Below are positions 23,701 to 32,253 of a stretch of 46,727 bases of DNA, piece after piece. The stretch's first letter is position 1. The number at the start of each line of letters is the position of its first letter. Source of the DNA: a virus. The position numbers and the translations under genes are program-made. The notes beneath the pieces were generated by a model. It ran no database searches and had not been told where the DNA came from. It was given only the letters and a program-made list of their open reading frames with translations. The DNA lies in the IMG/VR virus record IMGVR_UViG_3300036715_000202, positions 1 through 46,727 of that record; one strand, 5' to 3'.

Positions 23701-25319
23701 TGATTAGTAATACGGAATCCATTACCACGAACATCGCGATCTGGCCCTGCAATCACAGCCTTGTGAGCCATAGCAAGAATGTTACGGACTTCAGCATCGT
23801 TGTACTTCAGGTCCATGCCCATAGCACGACCGAACCGACGAACATGCCCAGACAGAGCGTCCATCAAGCTAGGCTTCATGACACCCTTCTCGGACATCTC
23901 AGCAAGAACTTCTTCACCAGCTCGGACACGATCCCCGTTGTAAGCGTCGGGGTTTTTCTTCTGCCACTCGTCAACAGCTTTCTTGAACTGACTGACGTTG
24001 TTGGCATCCAAGCTTTTGATTACCCGATCCAGCGAGTCTCCGAATTGTTGAGACAGACCGTGGTGACCAAGAGCCTCGTGATAGATGATAGCGTGAAGGG
24101 TTTCCTCGGGGTTCACTTCACCAAGCTTATTAGCAAAGACCCGAACCTTTCCGTCTTTCCCATAGAACCCTAGAGCGTCTGGGTCATCCGCATTATCAGC
24201 CTTAGCCTGTGCTCGAACTTCCGGGTCTTGAATGTCATCAGTGTGATTGATAATTTCAATATCCGGCTTGTTCTTCCAGTTCTTAGTAATACGCTCAACA
24301 TACTCTTGAACCGCTGGCCGCAAGTCAACTGGACTGGGAGCGGGGTGGAACATTTCATCGGCGTAGTCAGACGGCGCAATGCCATTGTTGACAGCGTCTC
24401 GACGTTGAACCCATTCGTGAATGTCCGTGTGTGAGGGCGCAGAGACATTACGATCATTGAAGAAGTTGTAGATGTCTTGCTCATTACCGGTCTGCAGCAA
24501 GCTGTGGTACTGTGCAGTCTCTTCAGGATTCAGACCCTGACCGGTTAGTGGAGTCACCACACCTCTGGGGTCTTGAGCCGGAAGGGTGTCGACCCCACGT
24601 TCTTTAAACAGCCCCTTGACAAACGGACTGACCCCAGGCTTAGCCACATGGTACGCACCACCAAGACCACCTATCACACCCATTTGAGCAGCAGCAGTCA
24701 AGTTGCGCTGCCAGTCGAAGTCTTTTTGCAGTCCGTCTACGATATCAGCACCCTGATACGCAGCGTCAACAGCTGACCCATAAGCAGCGTGAGCAGCAGC
24801 ATTACCACCGATGTGAACACCAGTCGCTGCCAAACCCTTAGCACCCACTTTAGCAGCTAGACCACCAACACCAGGAACAGGAATAAGCATAGTGGGGTCA
24901 GCACTACCGACCAGCCCAGAGGCGAGCTGGGTGGGGTTGAACTTGCCCAATGGCGTCTTGACTTCGACAGCTCCACCATGACTAGCCTGATCAGCCGCTT
25001 CATTCCGCATTTGCTGAATGGTTTGGTCGATGAGTTCTTTATGCTTGGCTGCGTACCATGCGTCTGTCTGACCCGGGTAAGCGGCTTGGACTTTATCCAT
25101 TCCATACCCAGACCATTCATACAACTTACGCGCAGCAAGACCGGCAAAGCCATTCATCACGGCACTGTTATAGCCGCCTTGAATGTCATTGCCGAGCTTC
25201 TCAGCAAAGCTCCCTTCAGGTTTAGCTGTGTTAGGATCGAAACTAGGCGCACCAATAGGCTTAGCGCTAGCCGGATCAAAACCTGCAGCAGGTTGTGCAC
25301 TGTTGGGGTCAAATGCCAT
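20718..25319 (-). CDS. Giant ejection/polyvalent virion protein with zinc-protease-like motifs
   Basis: The protein has about 1533 residues from ATG 25319. The N-terminus repeats FDPNSAQP, FDPASAKP and FDPNTAKP. YHEALGHHG near residue 411 and LHEVQHAVQH near residue 662 resemble zinc-peptidase sites; the second is a true HExxH. A later NMMLSGLSTHLKS segment near residue 940 resembles the LPD38 domain of phage polyvalent proteins. In P22-type particles the last, largest ejection protein occupies this spot and enters the host with the DNA. GTG 25334 is an upstream alternative start. Confidence 0.83.
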   Translation of the reverse strand: MAFDPNSAQPAAGFDPASAKPIGAPSFDPNTAKPEGSFAEKLGNDIQGGYNSAVMNGFAGLAARKLYEWSGYGMDKVQAAYPGQTDAWYAAKHKELIDQTIQQMRNEAADQASHGGAVEVKTPLGKFNPTQLASGLVGSADPTMLIPVPGVGGLAAKVGAKGLAATGVHIGGNAAAHAAYGSAVDAAYQGADIVDGLQKDFDWQRNLTAAAQMGVIGGLGGAYHVAKPGVSPFVKGLFKERGVDTLPAQDPRGVVTPLTGQGLNPEETAQYHSLLQTGNEQDIYNFFNDRNVSAPSHTDIHEWVQRRDAVNNGIAPSDYADEMFHPAPSPVDLRPAVQEYVERITKNWKNKPDIEIINHTDDIQDPEVRAQAKADNADDPDALGFYGKDGKVRVFANKLGEVNPEETLHAIIYHEALGHHGLSQQFGDSLDRVIKSLDANNVSQFKKAVDEWQKKNPDAYNGDRVRAGEEVLAEMSEKGVMKPSLMDALSGHVRRFGRAMGMDLKYNDAEVRNILAMAHKAVIAGPDRDVRGNGFRITNQGFGAHSDAGSPTSQNKFMFTGKRGTTFDPSSATAFTGPDGRIRNEISDHEARIIQPIRSGREYRLEEILHHPELYNEYPHMQDQKVVGVDTEGRLGGFYAPRTKTIGIDVHGNDRFGSVLHEVQHAVQHYEDHPNGATMAAGSDEYRRSLGEIEARSTEARRDMTHDERMYNDPYGSEGVHPDNMISTEPFKTRLQAAQETDNRFMRRSNMEPKDVAEEAYDRLNAAYTPSKRTWEQTKRLADDTPLSPEMVKESRAVGNLDRKLFVYDAAAKEANDKLREIHSRAVDGVLAPEDHAAAIETAAHFNYVLGRLENDARQIARGLNAMKAVRFSRNNLTALKAALEAEGTNMEALTDPEIMQKFLRRYFNMQDSGNPAGAGHMLSTVSKPYWWQYLLTFRQNMMLSGLSTHLKSTMDMATMAGREIQETALALPGSAVREGLRALGVNVKHGVHPTELAARLDGLIRAATEGKTWSDTANALGGKSIAPPRYANIADPHIPIVSKVTDLVSAQDTFFRSVLDNANLYALGTRKAYSELKSAGKGKVSWDDVRTKGAAYARAPTPELLEAARDMTENTILLNRSPINELIDKARVIRPNMTGSQQVGSFVVNLLTPFIRIGANALQNQIIRRSPLSFLDKKTRDDWAAGGARRDIAIARTLMGTALMVMYWNQSNSDSGKIKGDADSNYNKLQEKIAGGYSPNSVHDGNTYQKTSNLNISLNPFDTHNQIATMIAGMRQAYEEGRDTKNLATGVTLAFNHIMHGLANETFVNDLAPTIDALTDRHDTMGQKAAKVVGEQAKTFVPNLLTQTNNTFFDTSKRDVKSDNPLETAANVVKDAVPGLSQTLPRKQSVYGNEEETGATVQGMHVPWIGGNHTTETNDPAEKELSRLANLTTAAIVTPVQHTVNADGMKVRLNSAQFEEYQHYTGQTITQAVREQQQSGEWDKMSDKDKVIYVRDIQKQAKQEVRDALLQKEGWLTGEQLDNLRSQSSAKR

Positions 25320-26518
25320 TATTGGGGAATCCACTTACCTTTAGAATATTTGGCTTTATTGCCATGAGCGTCTTGGTAAACTTTGCCCTCTTGGAACTGC
25401 GAGGCTTGAGGAGCACCACCCCCACCCTTAGGGGTTAGACCCGGAATGTTAAGTGTGTGTCCACTAGCTCCACCACTAGTGTGACGGAACTTCGCCAAGT
25501 TGGCAGCTTCTCCGTCAGTCAGCGGAGGTCCGCCATTAGCTGCATTGGCTTCCTTCTGAGTTAGCTGTTGGAGATACGCTCCATTGGTTGCAGCAGTTCG
25601 AGCCTGAGCGGTACCAGCAGCGATCCCTTGACCACGCCTGGTAGTTGCGTCTCGCATCTGGGCATCTTGTTGGGCGATCTGTCCGCGGCTGTACTGCCCA
25701 GCAGTCATCCCGTACCCAGCATTAAACTGAGATCGGTCGCCAGTCAGACCGGGCTCCAGGTCCGGGTTGAAGTCTTTGATGTACTTTTTACCGAGAGCTG
25801 TGGCTTGGGCTTGCGCCGTAGACCATGCGTTCTTGCCATTACCGTTTGCACCAGCAGAGAGGATAGCGCCCATCTGAGCACGAGCCCTCGCTTCCAGTTG
25901 CTCTTGCTTGTACGCTGCAGTTGTGTCAGCATTCTGGTGAGCAACGTCCATCCTATCTTGGCGATAAGTGTTGTTTGCTTCTTGCTGGTCTTTGTGCAGG
26001 TTGTACGTCTGTGCAGTGTTGTACATGTTCGTAGCATCTTGCAGAGACCCGGGAGCACCAGTAGCAGCAATCCGTGCAGCAGCTCCGGACGGGTCTGTGT
26101 CGAACCCTGCAGCAGCATTAGCAATCTGTTCGTTGTACCGTTGCTGAGCGTGGATAGGTGCGTGACCAGACTGAATGAGGAATGCGTCCCCGAGAGTGCC
26201 GAGGATATTCCGCAGAGTACCAGCGCCGGGCATAGCGTCCGGGATCATATTAGACAGACCCAAACCCGAACCAACGGAACCAGTCGGATACTTGGCAGCC
26301 ACATTTTTAATGGCCGCCAGTTCTTCCGAGTTGTCGTAGCCGCTTTTCTTTTTGCCAGCTACAGACACTTGTTCAAGATTGTTAGGGTCGCTAGCCGCAG
26401 GCGGTAGATTCATATGGTCTGGCAGAAACGCCGAATACGGGGCCGCTGCAGACGCTTGAGCAGGTGTGAGCCCCAGTGCCGCCCCACCTGCATCCAGAAG
26501 ACCAGACAAAATTCCCAT
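25319..26518 (-). CDS. Ejection (DNA transfer) protein, P22 gp20-like by position
   Basis: The 399-residue protein is rich in Ala, Gly and Gln. A central helical region (about residues 160-230, with DQQEANNTYRQDRMD) could form a coiled coil. It has no catalytic motif. Composition, size and place between a gp7-like and the giant ejection protein match the gp20 slot of P22-type phages, whose products form a channel into the host. One-base overlaps couple it to both neighbours. Sequence similarity to gp20 is not evident by eye. Confidence 0.72.
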   Translation of the reverse strand: MGILSGLLDAGGAALGLTPAQASAAAPYSAFLPDHMNLPPAASDPNNLEQVSVAGKKKSGYDNSEELAAIKNVAAKYPTGSVGSGLGLSNMIPDAMPGAGTLRNILGTLGDAFLIQSGHAPIHAQQRYNEQIANAAAGFDTDPSGAAARIAATGAPGSLQDATNMYNTAQTYNLHKDQQEANNTYRQDRMDVAHQNADTTAAYKQEQLEARARAQMGAILSAGANGNGKNAWSTAQAQATALGKKYIKDFNPDLEPGLTGDRSQFNAGYGMTAGQYSRGQIAQQDAQMRDATTRRGQGIAAGTAQARTAATNGAYLQQLTQKEANAANGGPPLTDGEAANLAKFRHTSGGASGHTLNIPGLTPKGGGGAPQASQFQEGKVYQDAHGNKAKYSKGKWIPQ

Positions 26519-27036
26519 TACAGTAGTGCTCCGATAAATCCGCCAATGCCATTGCCATTGCTAGAAGAGCCACTTTTAGTGCTATGACCAGTGCTGCTAG
26601 AACTGGATTGATTACCCGCACTACCAATGATACTAGCCGCTTGGTTCCCGCCAGAGAGCAGAGACTGCAGTTGGTTGGCGTAATTACCATACTGTGTATT
26701 AGCGTAGTTCTGTCCGAACGTATTTAGACCACGGAGGGTTGCTCCACTATTGAGGAGCCCCTTAGTCGCAGCATTCTGAGTAATAGCTTGGCCACCTTGG
26801 TCTAGACCGAATTGATAGCCAGTGCTATTTTGAAAGTTCTTAAAGCCCGCTTGAGCCGCAGCTTGGTCCCCACCAACGCCGAGCAGACCGGAGAGTGCAT
26901 TGCTAGCATTAGTGCCATTAGACACCTGACCGCCCAGTGCTTGAGACAGCATGGGATAGGCTTGGTTCCCCGATTGGCTCTGGCTTTGGGTAGTTTCGCT
27001 ACTTTGTTCTTTTGAGCCACCAAAAATAGAACTCAT
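26518..27036 (-). CDS. Ejection protein, P22 gp7-like by position
   Basis: The 172-residue protein is of low complexity, rich in Gly, Ser, Asn and Gln, and probably disordered at both ends. A middle part has repeated Ala/Asn/Tyr segments (NTFGQNYANTQYGNYANQL). Such composition is usual for small ejected proteins that must unfold to pass the portal. It lies where P22 has gene 7, before the other two ejection proteins, and shares a four-base overlap with the GNAT-like gene. Confidence 0.7.
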   Translation of the reverse strand: MSSIFGGSKEQSSETTQSQSQSGNQAYPMLSQALGGQVSNGTNASNALSGLLGVGGDQAAAQAGFKNFQNSTGYQFGLDQGGQAITQNAATKGLLNSGATLRGLNTFGQNYANTQYGNYANQLQSLLSGGNQAASIIGSAGNQSSSSSTGHSTKSGSSSNGNGIGGFIGALL

Positions 27037-27434
27037 TCTTTATACTCCGTGTAGTGCATGATAAACAGCTCGCAAGGTTCTTTGGTTGTCCGAACGACAC
27101 CGTAGGATTTAAACCCTATATGGCGGCTCATCCATCTTGCACCTAAGTTTGTGAGTGGGGTAAGACCCTTGATTGATTGAACTCCTAGACCGAAGACTTC
27201 AGCGAGGAATTCTTTAGCAGCTTGTATAGCGGGTTTACCCCGGGACCTGAAGTAGTAGTGACCGGTCACGCCACGTAAATTCTTTTCATGTTCAAACAGA
27301 GCGACGTCACCAAGGGAATTGATCAGCATGATATTGTCTTGATCGGAAATCCACTCGATGACGTCGAAATCTGGTTGAGCTTTAGTTAGGGTCTGGATAG
27401 CCGTGTAGGCGATATAGGAATCATAAGTTCTCAT
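27033..27434 (-). CDS. GNAT-fold-like protein (DUF2824-type, P22 gp14 position)
   Basis: The protein has 133 residues from ATG 27434, with AGG five bases upstream; GTG 27440 is an alternative. The C-terminal part, LTPLTNLGARWMSRHIGFK, resembles the end of the acetyltransferase fold, and the middle HYYFRSRG strand fits its beta sheet. P22-type phages carry a related protein here, involved in particle assembly. Whether it binds acetyl-CoA is unclear, since the usual pyrophosphate loop (Q/R-x-x-G-x-G/A) is not obvious. Confidence 0.65.
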   Translation of the reverse strand: MRTYDSYIAYTAIQTLTKAQPDFDVIEWISDQDNIMLINSLGDVALFEHEKNLRGVTGHYYFRSRGKPAIQAAKEFLAEVFGLGVQSIKGLTPLTNLGARWMSRHIGFKSYGVVRTTKEPCELFIMHYTEYKE

Positions 27435-27452
27435 TCTCACCTACACTGTTTG

Positions 27453-29189
27453 TTATTGGATAACTCTGGCCATCACAGTACACTTAGTTGCGTCATCAGA
27501 AGCCATGTAGATGGTAACAGTACCAACCATTTGAACGGATGTGTCTCCACGAGTAACCTGTGTAATGTACCAATCAGCCTCGCCGATAATGGCATTAGAC
27601 AGGGAAGCACGAGCATTCACAATCAGCTTGATCCGTGGTCTGCCTGCGTACGTGTTGTCTGAACTAGACCCCGAAGCAGTGAACGGCGTGTTCGTCCCGC
27701 CAGAATAGCGGTAGAGCACGAGGTTGCCGTCACTTTGATTAGACATGTGATACGCATCAGTACCATTAGTAGATGCGTATATACGGGAGTCTGAACTAGA
27801 CGCTGACTTGTACACATATCCTTCGATTTCAAGACGCTGACCAGCGGCGAGCGCGAATGTCGGGGAAGCGGTATAGAGAGACTGACCAAAATGAGCTGAC
27901 GTTGTTGGACTGAATGATAGTTGAGTCCAAGCTCCGCCAGGTACTGTACTGCCACCCGAACCCGCCGCTGCAACAATTCTTATTGCAATAACGTAGTACC
28001 CGCTACCCGCAGCCGCAAAGTTAAAGGTAGGAGAAAGTGCTCCTGAGCTTGCCGGGGTTCCGGCGTTAAGTGTGGCGCTAGCATTACCTGCTCCCGTTAC
28101 CTGCAAAGAGGTCCCTAGCGTTTCACTACAGGCTACGTTAGCACGGGTACCTCCAAAATAAACCATTAGGTCAGACGTTGTTGGAGTAGTGTCTGTCGTT
28201 AGTCCAACGGAAGTTGAACCGGAGCTGCTGCGCGAAGACACAAAAGTTCCAACACCGGAATACGTGCCACTTTTGATGGTGACCGCGGAGATCACTCCAT
28301 CAAAACTTCCGGCAGTTGTAAGTGCAACACTACCTGCCGTAATATCAGCAGCATCCATAACCTTCCACCATGCGGCACCATTAAAGTTGGAGCCTGCTTG
28401 ATTATCAATTACAGACCAGCCAGAAGGATTGTTAAAATTATAACCGTGCCCTCCGACAATAACTACAAGGTCACCTGCTGAGGTACCCGATGGCCATGTA
28501 ACAGTGTAAGAACTATTAGATGACACCTGAATATTACTACTGCGAACAACAGGTATTGTTGAAGTACCCCCACCACCACCACCGCCGCCACCTCCGACAG
28601 AGGAAATAACCCCACCAGAAATAGTGATAGTTGTTCCATCTGGTTTGACTAGACCCAAAATAGAATTGGTTGCAGTCGGAACTGAGATCAAACCGGCAGA
28701 GATTGTAATTGTACTGTTGTCTGGTTGAACCAAACCAAGAGAGCTTATCGTTGCAGTTGGTACAGATAGTATACCACTTATTGAAGTGATTGTCAAGCCA
28801 TCATTTTTAAAAATACCAAATTGTGTGCTTGACCCCTTCTGAACAGCGGGGCTGGCGTCTGATCTCATAAACGTGGTGGCTGTCCCGTTGCTCTGAATGT
28901 CAGAAAGAACGGAACTGGGGTCTGCACCAATAGGGCTTACCCTGATGTAGCTACCACTGTACGCCACGTAGCTGATATAAGGGCTATGGCTTTGATCAAA
29001 GTAGACCGAACCGTCTGAGACAGTCGAGGTCGCCACAGGCACACCAGACCCGAAGGACGTGGGAGTGATCAACGATGTGTTGTTCCGGTTGGAATTCCAT
29101 CTACGCTGGAACTCTGGACTTGGCCGCCCTTGACTATCCGTGATAGACACACGCCAGTCAAGAGGGCCAATATCAGTTACATCAGTCAT
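27453..29189 (-). CDS. Tail fibre-like protein with polyglycine hinge
   Basis: The protein has about 578 residues. After an N-terminal part (about 1-110) come near-repeats built on LISVPTATNSILGLVKPDG and TITISGG. A run of eleven Gly near residue 210 follows, then Ser/Thr/Gly-rich beta domains. This architecture suits a trimeric fibre or receptor-binding protein with a flexible hinge. The frame is open to TTG 29225, but I chose ATG 29189, which overlaps the previous stop by eight bases; ATG 29198 is also possible. I see no enzyme motif. Confidence 0.7.
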   Translation of the reverse strand: MTDVTDIGPLDWRVSITDSQGRPSPEFQRRWNSNRNNTSLITPTSFGSGVPVATSTVSDGSVYFDQSHSPYISYVAYSGSYIRVSPIGADPSSVLSDIQSNGTATTFMRSDASPAVQKGSSTQFGIFKNDGLTITSISGILSVPTATISSLGLVQPDNSTITISAGLISVPTATNSILGLVKPDGTTITISGGVISSVGGGGGGGGGGTSTIPVVRSSNIQVSSNSSYTVTWPSGTSAGDLVVIVGGHGYNFNNPSGWSVIDNQAGSNFNGAAWWKVMDAADITAGSVALTTAGSFDGVISAVTIKSGTYSGVGTFVSSRSSSGSTSVGLTTDTTPTTSDLMVYFGGTRANVACSETLGTSLQVTGAGNASATLNAGTPASSGALSPTFNFAAAGSGYYVIAIRIVAAAGSGGSTVPGGAWTQLSFSPTTSAHFGQSLYTASPTFALAAGQRLEIEGYVYKSASSSDSRIYASTNGTDAYHMSNQSDGNLVLYRYSGGTNTPFTASGSSSDNTYAGRPRIKLIVNARASLSNAIIGEADWYITQVTRGDTSVQMVGTVTIYMASDDATKCTVMARVIQ

Positions 29190-30057
29190 CCTGTCCATCC
29201 ACTCCGCTATCTGCGCCAGAGCCAACTGTCAAAACAGTGTCAGCGCCATCAAGTCTGATGGGCCCACCGTAGTCGGTGATTCTGAACACCCGTCCGGGAG
29301 CTGAGAAAGACCCCAGTGCGTTCCAGATTAGCCGTTGACTACCCACATCTGTCAGAGTAATTGGGAACTCTTCGCTGTATGTGACTCCATTGTCATCACT
29401 GAAAGACAGGGAGATCGGAGACGCGATAGACGCCTCGTCACCCACACTTGCAGTCAGAGTGAAGTTAGCCACACCAACAGAGTTACGGGTCCTAAGAGGA
29501 ACACCCCCAGTTACCATGTGTTCCACTGGACGGAACCCATCATCAAAAGGCTGAGAAGGGTCGAGTTCCAGTAGCACCGGATTGAGACTATCACCGCCCA
29601 TAACTCGCATATCCCACATCACACCATGAGTGAAATTGATGCCATAGAAACCTTGTGTCTGTAGCTCAGTCCATTCTTTAGTGGTTGTGTCGTACGCCCA
29701 ATCTCCTTCGACACCAAGCGGCAGCACATAGAACCTATGGCCGTCCATGATGAAGGTCCAGGTGTCTGACCGGGAGGTGGCTGGGGTACTGGTTGCGTAC
29801 GCCATGTACGCTCCGTACTGTGTAACTTTAGCGGTCACGTTAGTTGTACCCCCAGTTGCTGCGACAAGTTCGATCATAGCACTCATGTCTACCTGAGTAG
29901 ACGCCGGAGGGCCGTAGGCTAGGTACAAGCCAATTTGAGGTACCGTAACCTTCGGAACACCTTGAGTACCAGCTAGTACAACGTTTGTAGAAACGCGACC
30001 AGCGGGTTTTCCAACCACGCCAGCCAACGCTCCATATTGTGATACTAGACCAGTCAT
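29182..30057 (-). CDS. Tail-associated structural protein with short internal repeats
   Basis: The 291-residue protein opens with three short near-repeats: VSQYGALAG, VPQIGLYLAY and VTQYGAYMAY. These are often seen in phage tail proteins. The C-terminal half (SFSDDNGVTYSE, RVFRITDYGGP) resembles the closing region of gp10-like tail factors. It lies between two fibre-like proteins and is probably part of the tail tip or an adaptor that joins fibres. No enzymatic motif is present. Confidence 0.68.
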   Translation of the reverse strand: MTGLVSQYGALAGVVGKPAGRVSTNVVLAGTQGVPKVTVPQIGLYLAYGPPASTQVDMSAMIELVAATGGTTNVTAKVTQYGAYMAYATSTPATSRSDTWTFIMDGHRFYVLPLGVEGDWAYDTTTKEWTELQTQGFYGINFTHGVMWDMRVMGGDSLNPVLLELDPSQPFDDGFRPVEHMVTGGVPLRTRNSVGVANFTLTASVGDEASIASPISLSFSDDNGVTYSEEFPITLTDVGSQRLIWNALGSFSAPGRVFRITDYGGPIRLDGADTVLTVGSGADSGVDGQDD

Positions 30058-30060
30058 GCA

Positions 30061-32253
30061 TTATGCCGTCCGATTGATTTGAAGTTTACCGTTGATGATT
30101 GTTGCCGGTGTAATGCTGGACGACGTGTCAGGATCAGTTTCAAAGATGTCATTGTAGTAGCCAGCATTAGTAGCCACAGCATGAGTTGAACCCGCTGCCG
30201 TACCACCAAGACCACCGATCAGAGTGGGCTGGATCGTACAAGTTCCCGAGTCAGTCTTGTACCCCCGGATGAGGGACTGGACTGCAGAGATAACTGTAGT
30301 GTTGGCAGGAGGAGACTGAAGCTTGAACGCACTGGGCCCAGGAATGTTAGCACCGCCAGACAGGGTAGTCCCGCCCCAGCTAGCTGCCGTTCCGGTCTTC
30401 GTGCTAGCGATAGCATTACCACCAGTACCAGCAACGTTGGCTGTAACTTGAATCTGACCCGCGGGAAGACCGCTAGCCGTCACGTCGTAGTTAGCCAAAG
30501 TACCAGCACCATACTTAGTCCCGATACCCGTTCCAGCATTGATAGCATTCATCAGGTTGGTTAGCGTCAACTGAGCAGTGGTATCGATCAAGACATCGTA
30601 CGCAGAGGCGAGAGTCGTCTTGAAGGTGTACACAGCAGCAGTGATACCGTTCGTAGTACCAACAGTAACCGTGTCACCATTAGACGGCTGCACAGTCATC
30701 GTCAGGATACCAGTGGCAGCGGTAAAAGCGGCAGACAAGAAAGTGTTATCGTCGGGGATAGCTTTATTGACTGTGCTGTATTTACCGATAGCTGGACCAT
30801 CATTCGGAGTGAATTGACTAGCACCCGCTTGGATGCTGATAGAACGCCCGTAGGAGCTCTCGTCAGCGATGTTTGTGTCATATCCACAAAGGAGTGCCAC
30901 TTGAGACCAATGGCTGTCTGAGCCCGCTCCACGGGGGAATGCGGTGGTGGTTGGAGTGAACGATGAGGTGTAGCGAGCAAACCCGTTAGTGAATCGAGTT
31001 TCGTCGTACATACCTACGAGGTAAGAGTTGCTTACCAGACCACCACTACCCCATTCGGCACCCCATGAAAACACATTAGAACCACCACCAAAGAACGTGG
31101 CAGAGCAGGCAATCGGAAGACCCATCTGAATCCCATTCACAAACAGCAGAAGCTGGTTGGACGACCGTACAATGGCAATGTGATACCATTGATTCAGGAC
31201 AGGGGTGAAAGGATATTGGATTGCCGTATGGCTTCCAGACACAGTGCCATCAGTACTGTAGTCAAACTGCAGTGAACCCGAGTTGAAAGACGTACCACCA
31301 AGGATTAGACGGTAGGATCGCTGATTACCGGACTGGTCCCAGCGGTTGAAGATAGTTGCGTACGAAGTGGCACCTGGGAGCTGTTCGAACCGGACAAAAC
31401 TTTCCAGCGTGAAGTCAGATGCCCCAGTGTCCAGAGCAGTTGCAGTACCAACGTAGAGGGACGCATTTTGATTTACCGGTGTAGTTGTGTTAGTGGGCAG
31501 AGTTGCAAGAGCCAGAACACCTGTGCCAATTTCTTGGTAGTAGTTGGCTGTCCAACCAGTTAGGGCCGTATCGGCAGCGGGCTGCAGCAAGGTAATCCGG
31601 CGATCACCCAGCCACGTGTTATTCACAGTACCGCTGCTGTTACGAATAAAGAGATCGTCCCAGTACGCTTGAGGATAGCTCGCCCACCGAGAATCAAGAC
31701 CGAAACTCATAACGAAGAACCCGTTAGCCGAAGACGCAATCCCACTTGAGACGGTCAGGACGGGGGTATTAATAGCTTGTGCGTCATCAACTCGAAGAGT
31801 AAACTGGCTACCGGTGTAATCCATCTTCAACTCTAGAAAGTGCCAGGTCGAAGCCCGGATCACTGTACCAGACGTAGTGCCAAGAGCAGTACCACTACTA
31901 TTGTACAGCGTGACAGAGCCGTTGGCATTAAGTGTCAGGTAGTGTTGCATCGCGTTGCTGGCATTACGGAACTCGCAGATATTGATTGCGCTGCCCGCGG
32001 GAAGGAAGTCCACAGCAAAGCCGAATGAAGCAAACATTACTGCGGGAGAACCCGGAACAACGATGCTAGCCGACTTGGCCTGTGAGGTGAGCTGAGCTCG
32101 AAGACACCCAGTGCCAGTACGCGCAGTGCCCCACGCGGGGGCGGTTACTGAGAAAGACGAGTCGACCGAAGCCCATACGCCATCAAGCATATTAGCAACA
32201 CCAGCAGAGCCAGTGCCGTAGTGGTCGAAACCTTCAAGAATTAGTGCAGTCAT
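30061..32253 (-). CDS. Large tail protein with LamG/concanavalin-like domains
   Basis: The 730-residue protein contains two jelly-roll-like regions. One is near residues 20-200 (WHFLELKMDYTGSQFTLRVDD) and another near 250-440 (QWYHIAIVRSSNQLLLFVNG). The wording 'WYHIA-x-R-x3-L-x-L-F-V-N-G' is typical of LamG folds that bind glycans. Residues about 505-640 carry a GTGGNAIAS-containing module also found in the gp10-like protein. It probably binds host surface sugars. It overlaps the gp10-like gene by four bases. Confidence 0.78.
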   Translation of the reverse strand: MTALILEGFDHYGTGSAGVANMLDGVWASVDSSFSVTAPAWGTARTGTGCLRAQLTSQAKSASIVVPGSPAVMFASFGFAVDFLPAGSAINICEFRNASNAMQHYLTLNANGSVTLYNSSGTALGTTSGTVIRASTWHFLELKMDYTGSQFTLRVDDAQAINTPVLTVSSGIASSANGFFVMSFGLDSRWASYPQAYWDDLFIRNSSGTVNNTWLGDRRITLLQPAADTALTGWTANYYQEIGTGVLALATLPTNTTTPVNQNASLYVGTATALDTGASDFTLESFVRFEQLPGATSYATIFNRWDQSGNQRSYRLILGGTSFNSGSLQFDYSTDGTVSGSHTAIQYPFTPVLNQWYHIAIVRSSNQLLLFVNGIQMGLPIACSATFFGGGSNVFSWGAEWGSGGLVSNSYLVGMYDETRFTNGFARYTSSFTPTTTAFPRGAGSDSHWSQVALLCGYDTNIADESSYGRSISIQAGASQFTPNDGPAIGKYSTVNKAIPDDNTFLSAAFTAATGILTMTVQPSNGDTVTVGTTNGITAAVYTFKTTLASAYDVLIDTTAQLTLTNLMNAINAGTGIGTKYGAGTLANYDVTASGLPAGQIQVTANVAGTGGNAIASTKTGTAASWGGTTLSGGANIPGPSAFKLQSPPANTTVISAVQSLIRGYKTDSGTCTIQPTLIGGLGGTAAGSTHAVATNAGYYNDIFETDPDTSSSITPATIINGKLQINRTA

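Noticed and set aside
28565-28600. Triplet repeats encoding polyglycine as a phase-variation switch
   Set aside because: Slippage by whole triplets would change hinge length only and not the reading frame, so it cannot switch expression on or off.
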